From assembly GCF_030253575.1 (NCBI RefSeq), contig NC_080559.1:10843501-10907500 (forward strand): 64,000 nt of DNA. The letters are read 5' to 3'. Under the pieces are notes generated by a model. It was not told the DNA's origin and did no database searches. It saw only the letters and a program-made list of their open reading frames with translations. A program made the position numbers and the translations under genes. The first letter of the stretch is position 1, and each line of letters opens with the position of its first letter. This document shows, piece after piece, positions 49,231 through 61,045 of the stretch. Source of the DNA: Rhododendron vialii (taxonomy: Eukaryota > Streptophyta > Magnoliopsida > Ericales > Ericaceae).

Positions 49231-52200
49231 ATGTTTCGGTTACAGAGGCATAACAGAGGAACCAAATCAGGAGAGAGAATCGATTTCAAGTTCTCGAACT
49301 TCCAAGCCATTCAGGTACTTGATGGGTTTTCCTCTTCGTAGTTCCACTTGCCTTCCACAGTTCCAGAAAACTGATCAATTAGCTGATTTTCTTGGATTCT
49401 TGATGCATTGATTACGTGCCTGAGAATTTTTTACCAACTTATTGCTATTAAGAAGCCAGAAGTGTCTAGTTTCCTTTGTCTTTCAATAATGACGGATTCT
49501 GATCAATTATCTGAAAAATCCCACTTCAGATGATAATGGTAGCAAGGGGATTTCTTGCTATTTAAGTAAACGAGTGTGTGCTTTGATAAGAAATCGATCG
49601 TGTGGCAACAGTAATGCTGTGTTTGGTTGCTGAGAAAGCCCGGGAAAAGTTAACGGCTGTAATAGTATTTAACATTAAATCTCCCCACTCGATTCGAAAA
49701 TAACATCCAAGAATTGGTTTTCCCCCTTTTGTGGACCTTTTTTTTTTAGCGCAATAAATTCAGAAGTACTAGAGTGACAACTGATTTTTCGAAATGTGTG
49801 GGTATAATTTTTAACTTGAATTTGATGAACCTATTAGGTTGAATGTGCGGGTATAATCTCCGCACGTTTTTTTTTTTTTGGGTAAGTTTGGGTCGAAACT
49901 TACCAAAATAAAAATAAAAATAAAAAAACCTAATACATGTGGAGATAAACGTTGCTTGATGTTTAGGATTTCAATTCTTTCATCTTTAGGAATGTTATGA
50001 CAACTATGGTATACAAAAAAAAATTGTGTATGATTTCCAAAAAGTCAATTGAGTGTAGGGGTGTAAACGAGCCGAGTCGAACCGAATATTGGCATTTTCG
50101 AGCTCGGCTCGATCAGAATTCGTATGGCTCGAGCTCGGCTTGAGTTCAAATCGAGCCGGAAAATCTCGGCTCGAGCTCGGCTCACCAAGCATGTACAAAG
50201 TTCGAGCTCGGCTCGTTAGTATTCGGTCTGGAATAATCGAGCCGAGCGAGCTCGTTAGTATTCGGTCTGGAATAAACGAGCCGGCTCGGCTCGAACTCGA
50301 GCTCGAATTCGTCAACAGTTCAGCCTTAATATTGAAAAGTTGGCTAAACGAGCCAAGTCGAACCGAATATTGGCATGTTCGAGCCGAGCCGAGTTGAACC
50401 TATATATTTCGAGTTGGGACGAACCTGTTCGAGCCGAGCCCTGCTAGGTTCGAGCTTGGCTTGTTTATCAAACGAGCTGCAAAATCGAGCTCGAGCTCGC
50501 TCATTTATCCTTCGAATCGAGCCGAACTCGCAAGCTGCTCAACTCATTTATAGCCCTGCTTGAGTGGTAAGTATTTCATAACAAGTGGTAAATATCTCAC
50601 ATTGAGTGCTAAGTGTAGATTTAGTAGTAACTATTCCACATTGAGTGGTAAGTATTCATAAGAAGTGGTAAGTATCTCACATTGAGTGGTAAGTGTAGAA
50701 TTCTTACTACTCAATGGGGGATACTTACCATTCCATTTGAAATATTTACAACTCGGTGTGAATGTATTTCATATGAAGTGGTGAGTATTCCACATTGATT
50801 GATAAATATTATACATTTGGAATGCTTACCACTCAATGTGAAATACTTACAACTCCTCATGAAATACTTACCATTCAATGTGGAATACTTACAACTTAAA
50901 TGACTTTTTATGTACCATCGAAAAATTTGAAGTAGAGAATAAACAAATCAACAAGCAATCAAAAAAAGGACACAAAGATTTACGTGGTTTCGCTCAAGCA
51001 CAAAGTGTAAACATACTCAATGCGCGAAGAGCGAAAGATGATTCACTATGAACCCGGCTATATCCCTAACTCTCAAAAAGACTACTCAAAAACCCTAATA
51101 TCAACCCCAATAGGCCTAAACCAACTTAAACTAGGAATTTTAGTCACTGTTCAACAACTAAATGTGTTCACTCAAAATGTGTTCCTGCTATGATTTGGTC
51201 GCAACAGGTACCAAAAGGATGGGACAAGCTTTGTGTGACTGCCATCTCTGTAGAAACTGGAAAACAGATTGCAAAATCAAGCAAAGCACCGGCAAGAAAC
51301 GGAAATTGCCAATGGGTTGAGACTTGGTCGGAATCTATTTGGTTTTCGCGAGATGATTCTGCTAAAGCTCCTGAAGAGTGTCTCTTCAAGTTTGTCGTGG
51401 CCATGGTATGATGCTCATGTTATTTGAGTTGTGATAAAGTACTCAAATCCAACGAAAATTTTAGACAACTTGAACATCTTATCAACGACTAGCTTATTTG
51501 TTACAGGGATCAACAAGATCTGGCATCCTTGGAGAGGCCACTGTCAATATGGCCGATTATATGAGTTCAAAAGCTTCTGTTCCAATTCTTTTGCCCTTAA
51601 AGAAGTGCAATTATGGGTCGATTTTACAAGTACATCATAATTTCCAAGTTTTGTTGCTTTCTTTCATTATAACAGCATCTCTTATTGGTGTTTCTTGCCG
51701 GCTTGGTGTAAGCGACAACTTGAAACTGAACTTCAAGTGTTCGTCTACCGAGTCATAACTGAAGTCAACAGCTGTTTCTGTGTTACTAGAAGATCTTACA
51801 GAAGTTGATAGGAAAATTATAGTGGCAGTAACCTTTACAAATCATCCTGGGATGTTGCCCAATTTTCTACTCGGTTGAGAACTAGCAAACGGAAAGAATT
51901 GTTGTACTGTGGTTCCTAAGGAAGACAGCCATTGTTGCATTTGAAAATATGGATCGCATTGTTATAGATTCGAGTATTTGCAATGAAATGAAAGATCAAT
52001 TCGATTTAAAGACAAAATGTATGTTTTTGAGGTTCTAGAATGCACCAGTTAAGGTACATTTGAATGATCTTTATCAAGAAACGACTACCTGGACGACTTA
52101 AGAGTATTTTCCAGAGTTTCCATTCCATTTCATTAAAATTGAAGTTCCTTCAATGATCTATAGTGATTCGGTTGTTAATTCAAAATGGTACAATAATGAT

Positions 52201-55200
52201 TCTCCGACTGTTTGCTCCTAATTCAATAAAATAGGCTTCTGCCTATTTTTGAGCTAACAAGTGCATAGTCATTTAATCCAAACCTCCATCTGCTCTTTTT
52301 GTTGTCCATTTGCAGGTTAAAATCCAGTGCCTAACGCCACGAACTAAGCTCAGGTACTGATAAAAATGCAATTCCAATTCCCTTATTTTGGGTATTTGGT
52401 TTGTTGTTTTAAGTGTAATGATTTCGTTCACCCTCTACCAGGGATGAAGAATCGAAGCACTCCAATTTTCACACGGAAGAACAGGATGCAGATCATCAAG
52501 ACATGGAGAGTAAGTCAAATGGGTCTAACGTTGGATCCCCCTCAAGTAAAGATTTGAGCTCCGCTTCACATCCTGAAGAACTTCCAAGCAGGGTATGTTC
52601 ACTCTTTTACACATCATTGACCATCTCACTATTTGGTTGAAATTGAAAAAGGTGGCAAATGGTTCCTTTTGTTTATATTGCAAATGTTGTCTTATTTTTT
52701 ATCATTACCAAAATTGTGAAATACCATTCTCCTCACTAAGTACTACTCCCTCAAGATATTGTAATATGCTTCTGCTGTATTGAATAGGTTTCCAGAGGCT
52801 GCAGTTACTGTTATCTAATCAACATGTTAGCCTTTCTCTTCTGGACATCATAACTAACATAACCTCCTCACTTTCCTACAGGAAACAAGCTTCTCCGCAA
52901 CTGCTTCACATCACAGCCTAAATGGAGAGGATAACAATTCAGTCGGTAGACAAGACTCCATCAGTTCTGCCGATAGTTGTCCTCACATTAATTATCCTGC
53001 CGAAGACCCTTCTCGGTCAAACCACTCATCATTTGCCTCAAGGGTTACACATAAGTCGGTGAATGATTCTCAGAACCAATTGCGAGAGTCTCCACTCAAT
53101 TCTGCACGCATGAACAATGCATCTTCACCTATTCTGAGTGCCAGTTCTTCAAAAAAAATTCTACAAGCGGCAGAAGAGACAATTGAGGAGCTCCGTGTGG
53201 AAGCCAAAATGTGGGAGAGAGATGCTCGGAAGCTAATGCTCGATTTAAATGTATTGAGAATGGAATTCTCAGATCAGTCAAGAAAGCAGGCGGATTTAGC
53301 TATGGAGCTGGCAGCAGCTTATACGGAATGCGATGGCTTGAAGAAAGAAGTTGAGAATATGAAGATAATGTTGGAGGAATCAATGTTGAAAGAAAAATCC
53401 GGTGAGGATTTGAGTTTTCAATCCGAAGGTGCAATACGCATTCAGAAGGAAATGGAAAATGAGATCAAATTTCAGCGCGAATGTAATGACAATTTGTCTA
53501 TGCAGTTGGAGAGGAGTCAAGAATCAACTATTGAGCTTCTTAGTATTCTTCAAGAACTGGAAGAGACCATAGAAAAGCAGAAAGTTGAGATCAAGAATCT
53601 TTCGGCACAAGAATTGAAATTCGATGATATGGAATCAGAGGAAAATAGGAGTTTATTACTCCAGCTGGAACAGCTTCAGGATTCGGAGAAGAAGTTGCAA
53701 GGCAAAAGCAATGAGGCGAAGAGGGATTCTGGTTGGAAGAACCAGACTGTTCCCGAAATTGAGATGGAATATAAATGTAAATTGTCTTCAAAAGAACAAG
53801 AAATTGCCATTTTGGAAGCAAAACTATCGGAAGCTCTCGTGAGTAGACAAACGGATGAAATGGATACAACCTGTGGAAGTAAGGAGGATTTGATGAGAGA
53901 AATTGATGCCTTGAAAGAGAAATTGCAGGAGCTAGAGATGGATTGCAATGAGTTGACCAACGAAAATTTGGAGCTTTTATTCAAGCTTAAGGATCACAAG
54001 AGCAATTGCACATCATTTGATAATTCGATTGCCATTTCAGAGTCTGAGATGAGTGATCGTAGATCTCATATTCAGGATTTGCAAGAGAAGCTGAAGAAGA
54101 CAGTAATTGAGAAGGATTGGCTTGCTTTTCTTGAATCATCTAAAATCCCTGATATAGTTGAACAGCTTCGGATGGCATTTTATCATGTCAAAAAGTCATG
54201 GTATAATATTCCTTCTCCTGTAAGTAACGACATTGAATCTGATCTGTATGATTTGGTGAATTTTAAGAACACAGATACGAATGATCCGGAAGGGTTTGCT
54301 GATTGTATCTTGGATTCTATTGCTGGGCTGAACAACTTATTGGAAGAAAGGATTGTTCGGTGTGAAGAAGTTCTTAGAAATGGTGAACTTGAGATGAAAG
54401 AGAGGAATGTTTGTGTTGTAGAATCTCAAAAGATGGTTGAAGATTACATTTTGAAGGAAGAAAACCTTTCTCTTTCGATTCAAGAACTTGAGAGTTCAAA
54501 CATAGGTCTGGAATCTAGTCTTGAGCATCTAGAAAAAGAATTGGAAGAAAAAACAATGGCATTTGAGAAGCTTGAGGCAAATTTGTTGTCAAAGGAAGAG
54601 GAGATTGGATTTCTCCGGGGGGCCAGGGTGGAATTCAAGTCTCAGATTTCTGATCTTAAAAGGGAAAAGATTGAGCTGGAGGAAAGCATGGAAACTTTGC
54701 TGAGGGAAAGCGAAGTCACCTCTAAATGCTTGGATGATCTACGAAATGATTTAATGGTGCTAAGCAGCTGTATGGATTCCCATGTTTCAGAAAACAAGAT
54801 CCTTGAAGCGAAATGTTCGGAGCTGGAAATGCAGAAACAGGAATTGGAGCACCAGTTGTCAAATCTGGAAAATGAAAACATGCAGTTATCGCAAAGCATG
54901 TCTGAGTTGGAGGCTCAACTTAGGTATGTTACAGATGAGAGGGACTCCTGTCTATTGGAAATAGAGAACTCCAAATCCGCTGCTTTGAGTCTCCAAGATG
55001 AGATCGGAAGATTTAGAACTGAGATGGAGGCAGAAAAACTGGATCTCAGAGAAAAATTAAAAGATCCTCAAAATCAGTGTTCAGAAGCCCAAAAGGAGTG
55101 TGAAAATCTTAAAATACAGAATCAGAAATTTCAAGTATCTGCAGAGGGTCTCCTTGAAGAATGCGATGAACTTCAGAAGGAAAATGGCGAACTGAGGAAG

Positions 55201-57539
55201 CAGAATTTGGACTTGTATGAGAATCTCACAGACTTGGAGACCAAATTGAGAGAATCACAAGAAAAATGCTCCAAGTACTCTAAAATGGTTGAAACCTTAG
55301 AAGCAAACCTATCTGAAATGCTGGAAGATTTTGTCTTGAAAGAGAAAAGCAGGACTTTGGAAATAGACGCTCTACTTCAAGAAAATGGAAACCTGAAGGA
55401 GAAACTTGCTACAGTAGAAAGCTTGTCAAATCGGACGAACTTGGAGAAGACAGCTGAAATTGAGAACCTTCATATAGAGAAAGATCAAAGTTCTGCGACT
55501 TGCAATGATAAAGAGAGAATAGCTTCTGAAGCTGTGCATGAAGTATCTAGTTTACTAGCAACTAAAGCTAAGTTGGAATATGATATTGAAGAGCTCAAAT
55601 CTAAAGTTAAATTGACTGAGAATGAGCTTGATATTGTCAGAAGAGAGTCTGAAGTGAAGGTACAGGGTTTGATTTCTGAGCTTTCTAGTTCCAAAAAAGA
55701 CCATGAGTTATTAGTGGCTGCTTGTGAAAAAATGTTGATATCATTGGGAATTAGAAGGTCAAGTGAAGAGAAACTGCCGACAACTATAAATGATATTGAA
55801 CTAAAGCTTACTGTTTCAGAACACGAACGCCAACTACTCATTGAAGAAACTGCCAATTTGAAGGTTCAGTTGTGGAAGGTAGCACTCCTTCAGGATGAAA
55901 TTTTGGGTTTAAAGAGTGAAAAGGAAAAAATGGAAGCTTCCATGCGGTCAGTGTCCAGAGATTGTGAAGAATTGAAGGCTGAGAAGATCAAGTTGATTCA
56001 GAAAATGTCTAGCTTGGAAACTGCAATTGCTGAATTTGAAGAGAGCAATTTTCGGAAAGTTGCTTTGGAAGAAAAAATTTCAAGGGTGGAAAGTGACATG
56101 TTAGCAAGAGAGAAAGATGTCTCGAGAGCAAACAAGCAATTTGAGTTGGAAATACACCAACTTGAGGAGGAGAAGGGTGAATGCCTGAAGAAATCTCAAG
56201 CACTTGAGGAGAATCTTAAGTCAATGGAGGAGCAGATAAAGGTCCAAAGTCAATCCAGGAGTAAACAGGTTAGTGGCCTTTTCATTTTTCTGATGTTCTT
56301 CTAGGTAGGAAGTTCTGGTTTATTCAGTGTTGAAGGTTGGTATCAATGCTGATTGGAAGTATAAATTTGTACGACAATTTTTTCATAATTCGTAAACTCC
56401 GCCAACTCAATTATTAAGCAATATCTGAAAAAGCAGCTTCACATATCTCTTTTGAGTCACATTTTGTATCTGGATCAATGGCTCAATTTGGACTTATTGT
56501 CACTTCTTTTATTACAAGGATGCATAACTTCCAATGTGAGTTATTTGTTTATACTCTCTCTACTTCTTTTTCATTCAGGGTGATACCAAGTATGATGATC
56601 AAGATGAGAGTCCCCGTGCTACTCGAGTGGACCATATAGCCAAAGTGCAGTTGCTTGAGAATGAGCTTGCTCAGGCGATGGAAGCGAATAACAAATACAA
56701 AATCCAGCTTCATAGGTCCGTCTAAAAGAAAACATTCTATTTAGAGAAGTACTATTAAAATTAACATGCTTTGTATAGTTGCATGCTTGATGAAGTTGGT
56801 AAGATAAACCATCATTAAGTACAACAAACGGCCTTGCCGCCTTGCCGGTATTAGTTGATGCAGCTAAAAAATGCACATACAATCTCCAAGAAAGGTTAAG
56901 CTCTGTGCTAGGCAATAGAAACTTCCACATCTTTATGTTCTTTCTCTTAACGCGTATTAAGAAATTTATAGTTTTACGCAATGAAAACCTGTTGAAATAG
57001 GCTAATCCAACGTATTATAGCTCTCATGAGTCCATGAAATGAATTTTCCCAAGTTTTTCATTTTTCTTATTTGGTCTTTTTGGGTATGTGTTTCCAAAAT
57101 GTTAAGGAATTAGAAAGCTCCTAAAAGTTAATTATTGGTAAATACTAAATAGCATAATCTGAAAAAATGGTGGATTTGAAGGATGAAAGCATTCGCATGC
57201 TGTAGTAATATTGTGTGATTTACTTATGTTACTGACCTAATATACAGAAATTTTCCAATTCCACAGTTCTAGATAATGTATCACTAACAGTAACACTGCA
57301 GGCTTTTGTCGGAGGGGAGAAGCAATCACGCAGATTCTCTCAGGAAATCAACACCTGAAGGTGAAGTAGTAGCAAAAGAAATTTTTGAGAACACGAAGTC
57401 CTCGCTAGAGAGAGAACTAAAAGACTTAGAGGATCGCTACTTCCAAATGAGTCTCAAATATGCTGAAGTTGAGAACCAGAAAGACGACCTTGTGATGAAG
57501 CTCAGGGAGGCTAAGAATGGAAAGAAATTGTTCTCATAA
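49231..57539 (+). CDS. NT-C2 domain coiled-coil protein (myosin heavy chain-related, At1g22060-like)
   Basis: Eight exons with GT-AG borders join in phase: 49231-49314, 51208-51405, 51507-51629, 52316-52353, 52442-52592, 52882-56268, 56579-56715 and 57302-57539, giving 1,451 residues ending GKKLFS. Residues 1-148 form the NT-C2 (EEIG1/EHBP1 N-terminal) domain, starting MFRLQRHNRGTKSGERIDFK, with VPKGWDKLCVTAISVETGK, NGNCQWVETWSESIWFSRD and VKIQCLTPRTKLR. A Ser/Asn-rich linker (about 150-285) follows, then a nearly continuous acidic coiled coil to about 1,430. NT-C2 proteins are thought to link membranes to the cytoskeleton; the plant members have little experimental data. The start is the first ATG after the GA tract and gives the conserved MFRLQ beginning. 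No stop or frameshift was found, so this is probably the only intact full-length gene here. Intron 1 hosts a hAT element. Confidence 0.95.
50056..50558. mobile_element. Non-autonomous hAT element in intron 1 of the NT-C2 gene, 503 bp
   Basis: Starts TAGGGGTGTAAACGAGCC and ends CTCATTTATAGCCCTG, an imperfect inverted repeat. The flanks ATTGAGTG (50048-50055) and CTTGAGTG (50559-50566) agree at 7 of 8 bases. The body is a dense array of GAGCTCG/GGCTCGA motifs in both orientations, as in subterminal transposase-binding repeats. Confidence 0.82.
50559..50900. repeat. Array of a TTGAGTGGTAAGTATT motif in both orientations
   Basis: Units of about 20-25 bp built on CACATTGAGTGGTAAGTATT repeat in the forward direction to about 50,700. 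They then appear as the reverse complement (AATACTTACCACTCAATGTG) mixed with forward units to about 50,895. The whole can fold into a long imperfect hairpin. It sits immediately after the hAT element, and its unit resembles that element's target duplication TTGAGTG. Confidence 0.8.
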
Positions 57540-60500
57540 ATCCACACAATTGTTCCAAGTGAGTTTTTACAGGGAAATTTTTGAATCTTGAATTCATATT
57601 CTTGTTTGGGGATAAACTGTGTGAGGATGTGAGCTATTACACAATAGGCAATCAGGAAGGCTAGATTGTACAGAACTAAACTCCGTGTCATGCCTAAAAA
57701 ATAATGGAAATTCAAATTCTCTCTTTCTTATCTTAACTGTGACTGAGTATCCTATATAGCTACCAGAACTGTTGACAGTATGGTGAAAATGGTGCCATTT
57801 ATGCGCTTAACTAGACCCGAACCCGAGGCATCGAACATTGTTTGAATGCCAAAAGGCACAACCAGCACATGTAACAGACACATGTTTCAGTGACAAGCTT
57901 TTCATTGAAAGATCTAAACATCTTTGAAGAATCCACTGAGGCACAAACATAATCGTGCGGTTCCATGTTCCCATTAGGTGTGTGAGGTTCTGTGTTCCCG
58001 TTACGTGTATAAAACGGGTCAGGTAAGGCCGGCCCTGGCCCATGCATGGTTTCTTCTAGGCTTGACAGGCTTCAGTAGAGGCCGTAGGCTCTTGCCAAAT
58101 TCCATGCAGGAGACTATGCCTGGAAGGAAACTAAAATGTGTGGTTAAAGATTAAGGGTCCCTCACCTTAGCATATGTATTTAGCCTATGACATCTATCAA
58201 ATTAAGGCCCTTAAGTACTGCAGAAGTTAGAAGACACTTATACCTAGACAGTGTGAAGAACGCGTCTCAAACTATTCTGTGCAATTAAGTTTGAACAACA
58301 ATGTCTAGAGGTTACTAGGATTTATTTGTACTGCGTATGCTCGTTCATGTACAATGCATCTTATATCTTTGCGTAAGAACTTCAAAACACTAACTCTTAA
58401 CTGTCTTGCGAAGGAAATCAAATAAAACCAGTAAAAGATGTAGTGCTATTCTACTGGATTAAGTGCAGTTTATTTTTATAGTTTTGAAATGTAAAAGCTT
58501 TCCACTTTCACATCTGAGGTAAGGTCATCACTAAAAAAAAAGTAAGCCATTACAATTGGAATGAGCTCATTCAACACCATTCACAGTATATCCTTTTACT
58601 GATGCTGTATTGTATAACTTGGCTTATTGATTCGAAACAAAAGGAACGCCATAACCTTCTGAAATAGGATAACTTTTGAAAAGATTAAAGGTGACTTGCC
58701 GATCAAAAAAAGAATAAATGTGATTCTATTTGTACATAATTTTTAACCTTTTAAAATGTTTATCGGGTCTCCTGCACAAAGTATGAAACCAATTTCCAAT
58801 AACTATTGGGTCCAAATCTCAACCTGAAAGCTATCTGTAAGTTAAAATCGGTGAACATAAAAGTGTATAAACTCTATCTATAGTGGTTTAAAGGTAACTG
58901 ATGAAGGAAAGCAAACACACATTAAAGCAAAAGCACAAGGCATAAGCATATTAGCTGCTTCTGCTTTGGTATAAAATAATATGCTCCTAATGCTCCCATG
59001 ATACCTACATATGTCACCAACTTTGAACCTCGGGTCTGGCACAGTGGTAGTGAACTGGCAATTAGGGACCTCAAGAAGCCTGTCGTATGTGATTCTACTC
59101 TACCTGCATGCTATCGGGTCATTTTGTCAGGTCCACATGGGATATTTTTCTTGACTTTAATTGGGCCCCTACTTGTAGATCGGCCACCGAAATCCAGGAA
59201 ATCCAGGGCCAGCAATTGTAAGGAGCGATGTTGGGATTGGTCCCCCAAGTTACTCAGTGCATTGAGCCGGATACCCAAGATATCTGAAGTGAAATGCCAT
59301 CAACTTTGGTTTAATTACACTTTCACCCTTGCTTTTTTGGCCAAAATATCAATTGACACCCTCCGCTTCTGATTGTCAATGACTCAATGTATCCCTCACA
59401 TTTTAGGTCAAGTTGCAATGTCTCCTTCCATCCATATCCCGCTAAAATCACTTTTAATAGGTTTTATGAAAAGTGTTCAACAGTGGGAATCCTATTATTC
59501 TGCTATATAGAATGAGGCCTGGTACTGTCCAGAACACTCGGTCCATGAAAGTGTCCGGGAAAGAAAGTACTGTGAATCTGGACCATCCATCTTCTTCCCC
59601 GGACACTTTAATGGATCGAGTGTCTTGGTTCCCAACACTTTTGATATTTGTTTGCCAATACCCATATCTTCTGGTCTAGTGGCTTTTGGTCGGAGTTTGA
59701 TTTAATATAGTTTTATAGAATTGAAAATCAAAAAGAAAACGCAGAGGTGATTTGCTTAAGTTGGCATCATATGACTCATCAAACAACAGCTCTCTCATTG
59801 GGAAGTATCACGTAATCAACAAAAGTGAAAACAAACTTTATTTTGCAAGCACCAAGGAAATTATTCTGCTTGTGTCACCCAAGTTTCAGAAGGGTTATCT
59901 ACGTACTATACAATTTGGTGACTCACTTTTTTTTTATAACCGAATGTCCAGTCCAGCTTGCACGCACCATGACTAATTTCAGGCCATGAAGTTAACGATC
60001 AACTTCCAGTGCTCCCAAGGTTTAGAGTGTTTGGCTTTTTTGGAATTCGGACTTGGGGCCTCTTGGGGGCAAGCCGTTTAGTTGCTTTCTCGTACCCACT
60101 TGGCCTAGCTCCAGGTTGATTTGGTGACTCACTTAAGAGGGTGGTATTTCCTGAGATTGTCTCAGAGAATGCCTTTTCTACACTTGTTAGAAGTGAGAAC
60201 TCCTAACACAAGTGGACCACTCAAGGAGTAGACTTCCAATACAAAAACCTTTGATTCACAACTCTCAGTTGCTGATAGCTGTTATGGATGCAGAGTAAGT
60301 CCACAAGTGAAAACGCAGATGTGAACTCATTTCTCAACATAGTTATGTCACCTCGTGGGATCAGGAGACATTAGTTGGCCACCATTTTACAATCTCTACT
60401 GGAAGATCAATGGGTGAAATCTTGTTGAATGTAAAAATTGATGATTGGCTTTGGGCTCTGGGATTGGGAGATGCTGCCAAGCAGGAGTTCTTGGCAGCGG

Positions 60501-60882
60501 TGCCGAGTGGTTGATCCGGCTGTTCACCTCGGGAATCGACAGCTTGGATCTTGACCCAGTGATTGACGATTTAGATCTATATGCGCTCAGAATCAATCCG
60601 AACCATCCGTACCGAGATGAACGGCCGCACCCCGCTTGGCAACATCCCCGGGCTCGCGTGTATCATAGTCTTTCTTTGTTAGTTTATTTCTGTATAGAGT
60701 TATTTCTTGGATTTCTTGTGTATCGAAGCGTAATTTATTACAGATCTCAAATTATTGATGTAGTGTCCCATTATTGTAGTTTTTTGAACGTAATTCTACT
60801 ACCGCTTTAGATAAAAAGAAAAAAAAAAGTTACTGCAAATATTACCACAAGTCTTGAGGCATAAATCCCAGAAACTACAAAG
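57540..60882. other. 3' flank of the NT-C2 gene and intergenic DNA
   Basis: No gene is recognised. The first few hundred bases should contain the 3' UTR. Open stretches at 58,998-59,372 and 60,445-60,810 have no family resemblance and no usable splice context. Confidence 0.45.
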
Positions 60883-60900
60883 ATGGAGACTTTAGGATGT

Positions 60901-61027
60901 AAAAGGGCAAACTCAGTGCACGAGACTCCTACTATTGCGGGGTCTGAAAAATGGTTGATGTACACAACATTATACCTGCAAGTAGAGAGGCTGTTTCCGC
61001 GATTCGAACCCGTGAGGCCCACCCTTC
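60901..61027 (-). mobile_element. 5'-truncated Au-type SINE
   Basis: On the minus strand it reads a box B region (CACGGGTTCGAATCGCGGAA) followed by ACAGCCTCTCTACTTG, CAGACCCC and CACTGAGTTTG, as in the widespread plant Au SINE family. A perfect 18-bp target duplication, ATGGAGACTTTAGGATGT, lies at 60883-60900 and 61028-61045. Box A is missing, consistent with 5' truncation during insertion. Confidence 0.9.
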
Positions 61028-61045
61028 ATGGAGACTTTAGGATGT

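Noticed and set aside
48984..49310. Minus-strand open frame rich in Ser-Leu repeats
   Set aside because: Translation of the (GA)n/(GAA)n leader of the NT-C2 gene in antisense.
59025..59075. tRNA or SINE box A-like GGCACAGTGGTAGTGAAC
   Set aside because: No box B follows at the required distance.
60445..60810. Open frame of 121 codons with locally high GC
   Set aside because: No family resemblance, and its C-terminal half is AT-rich hydrophobic random-looking sequence.
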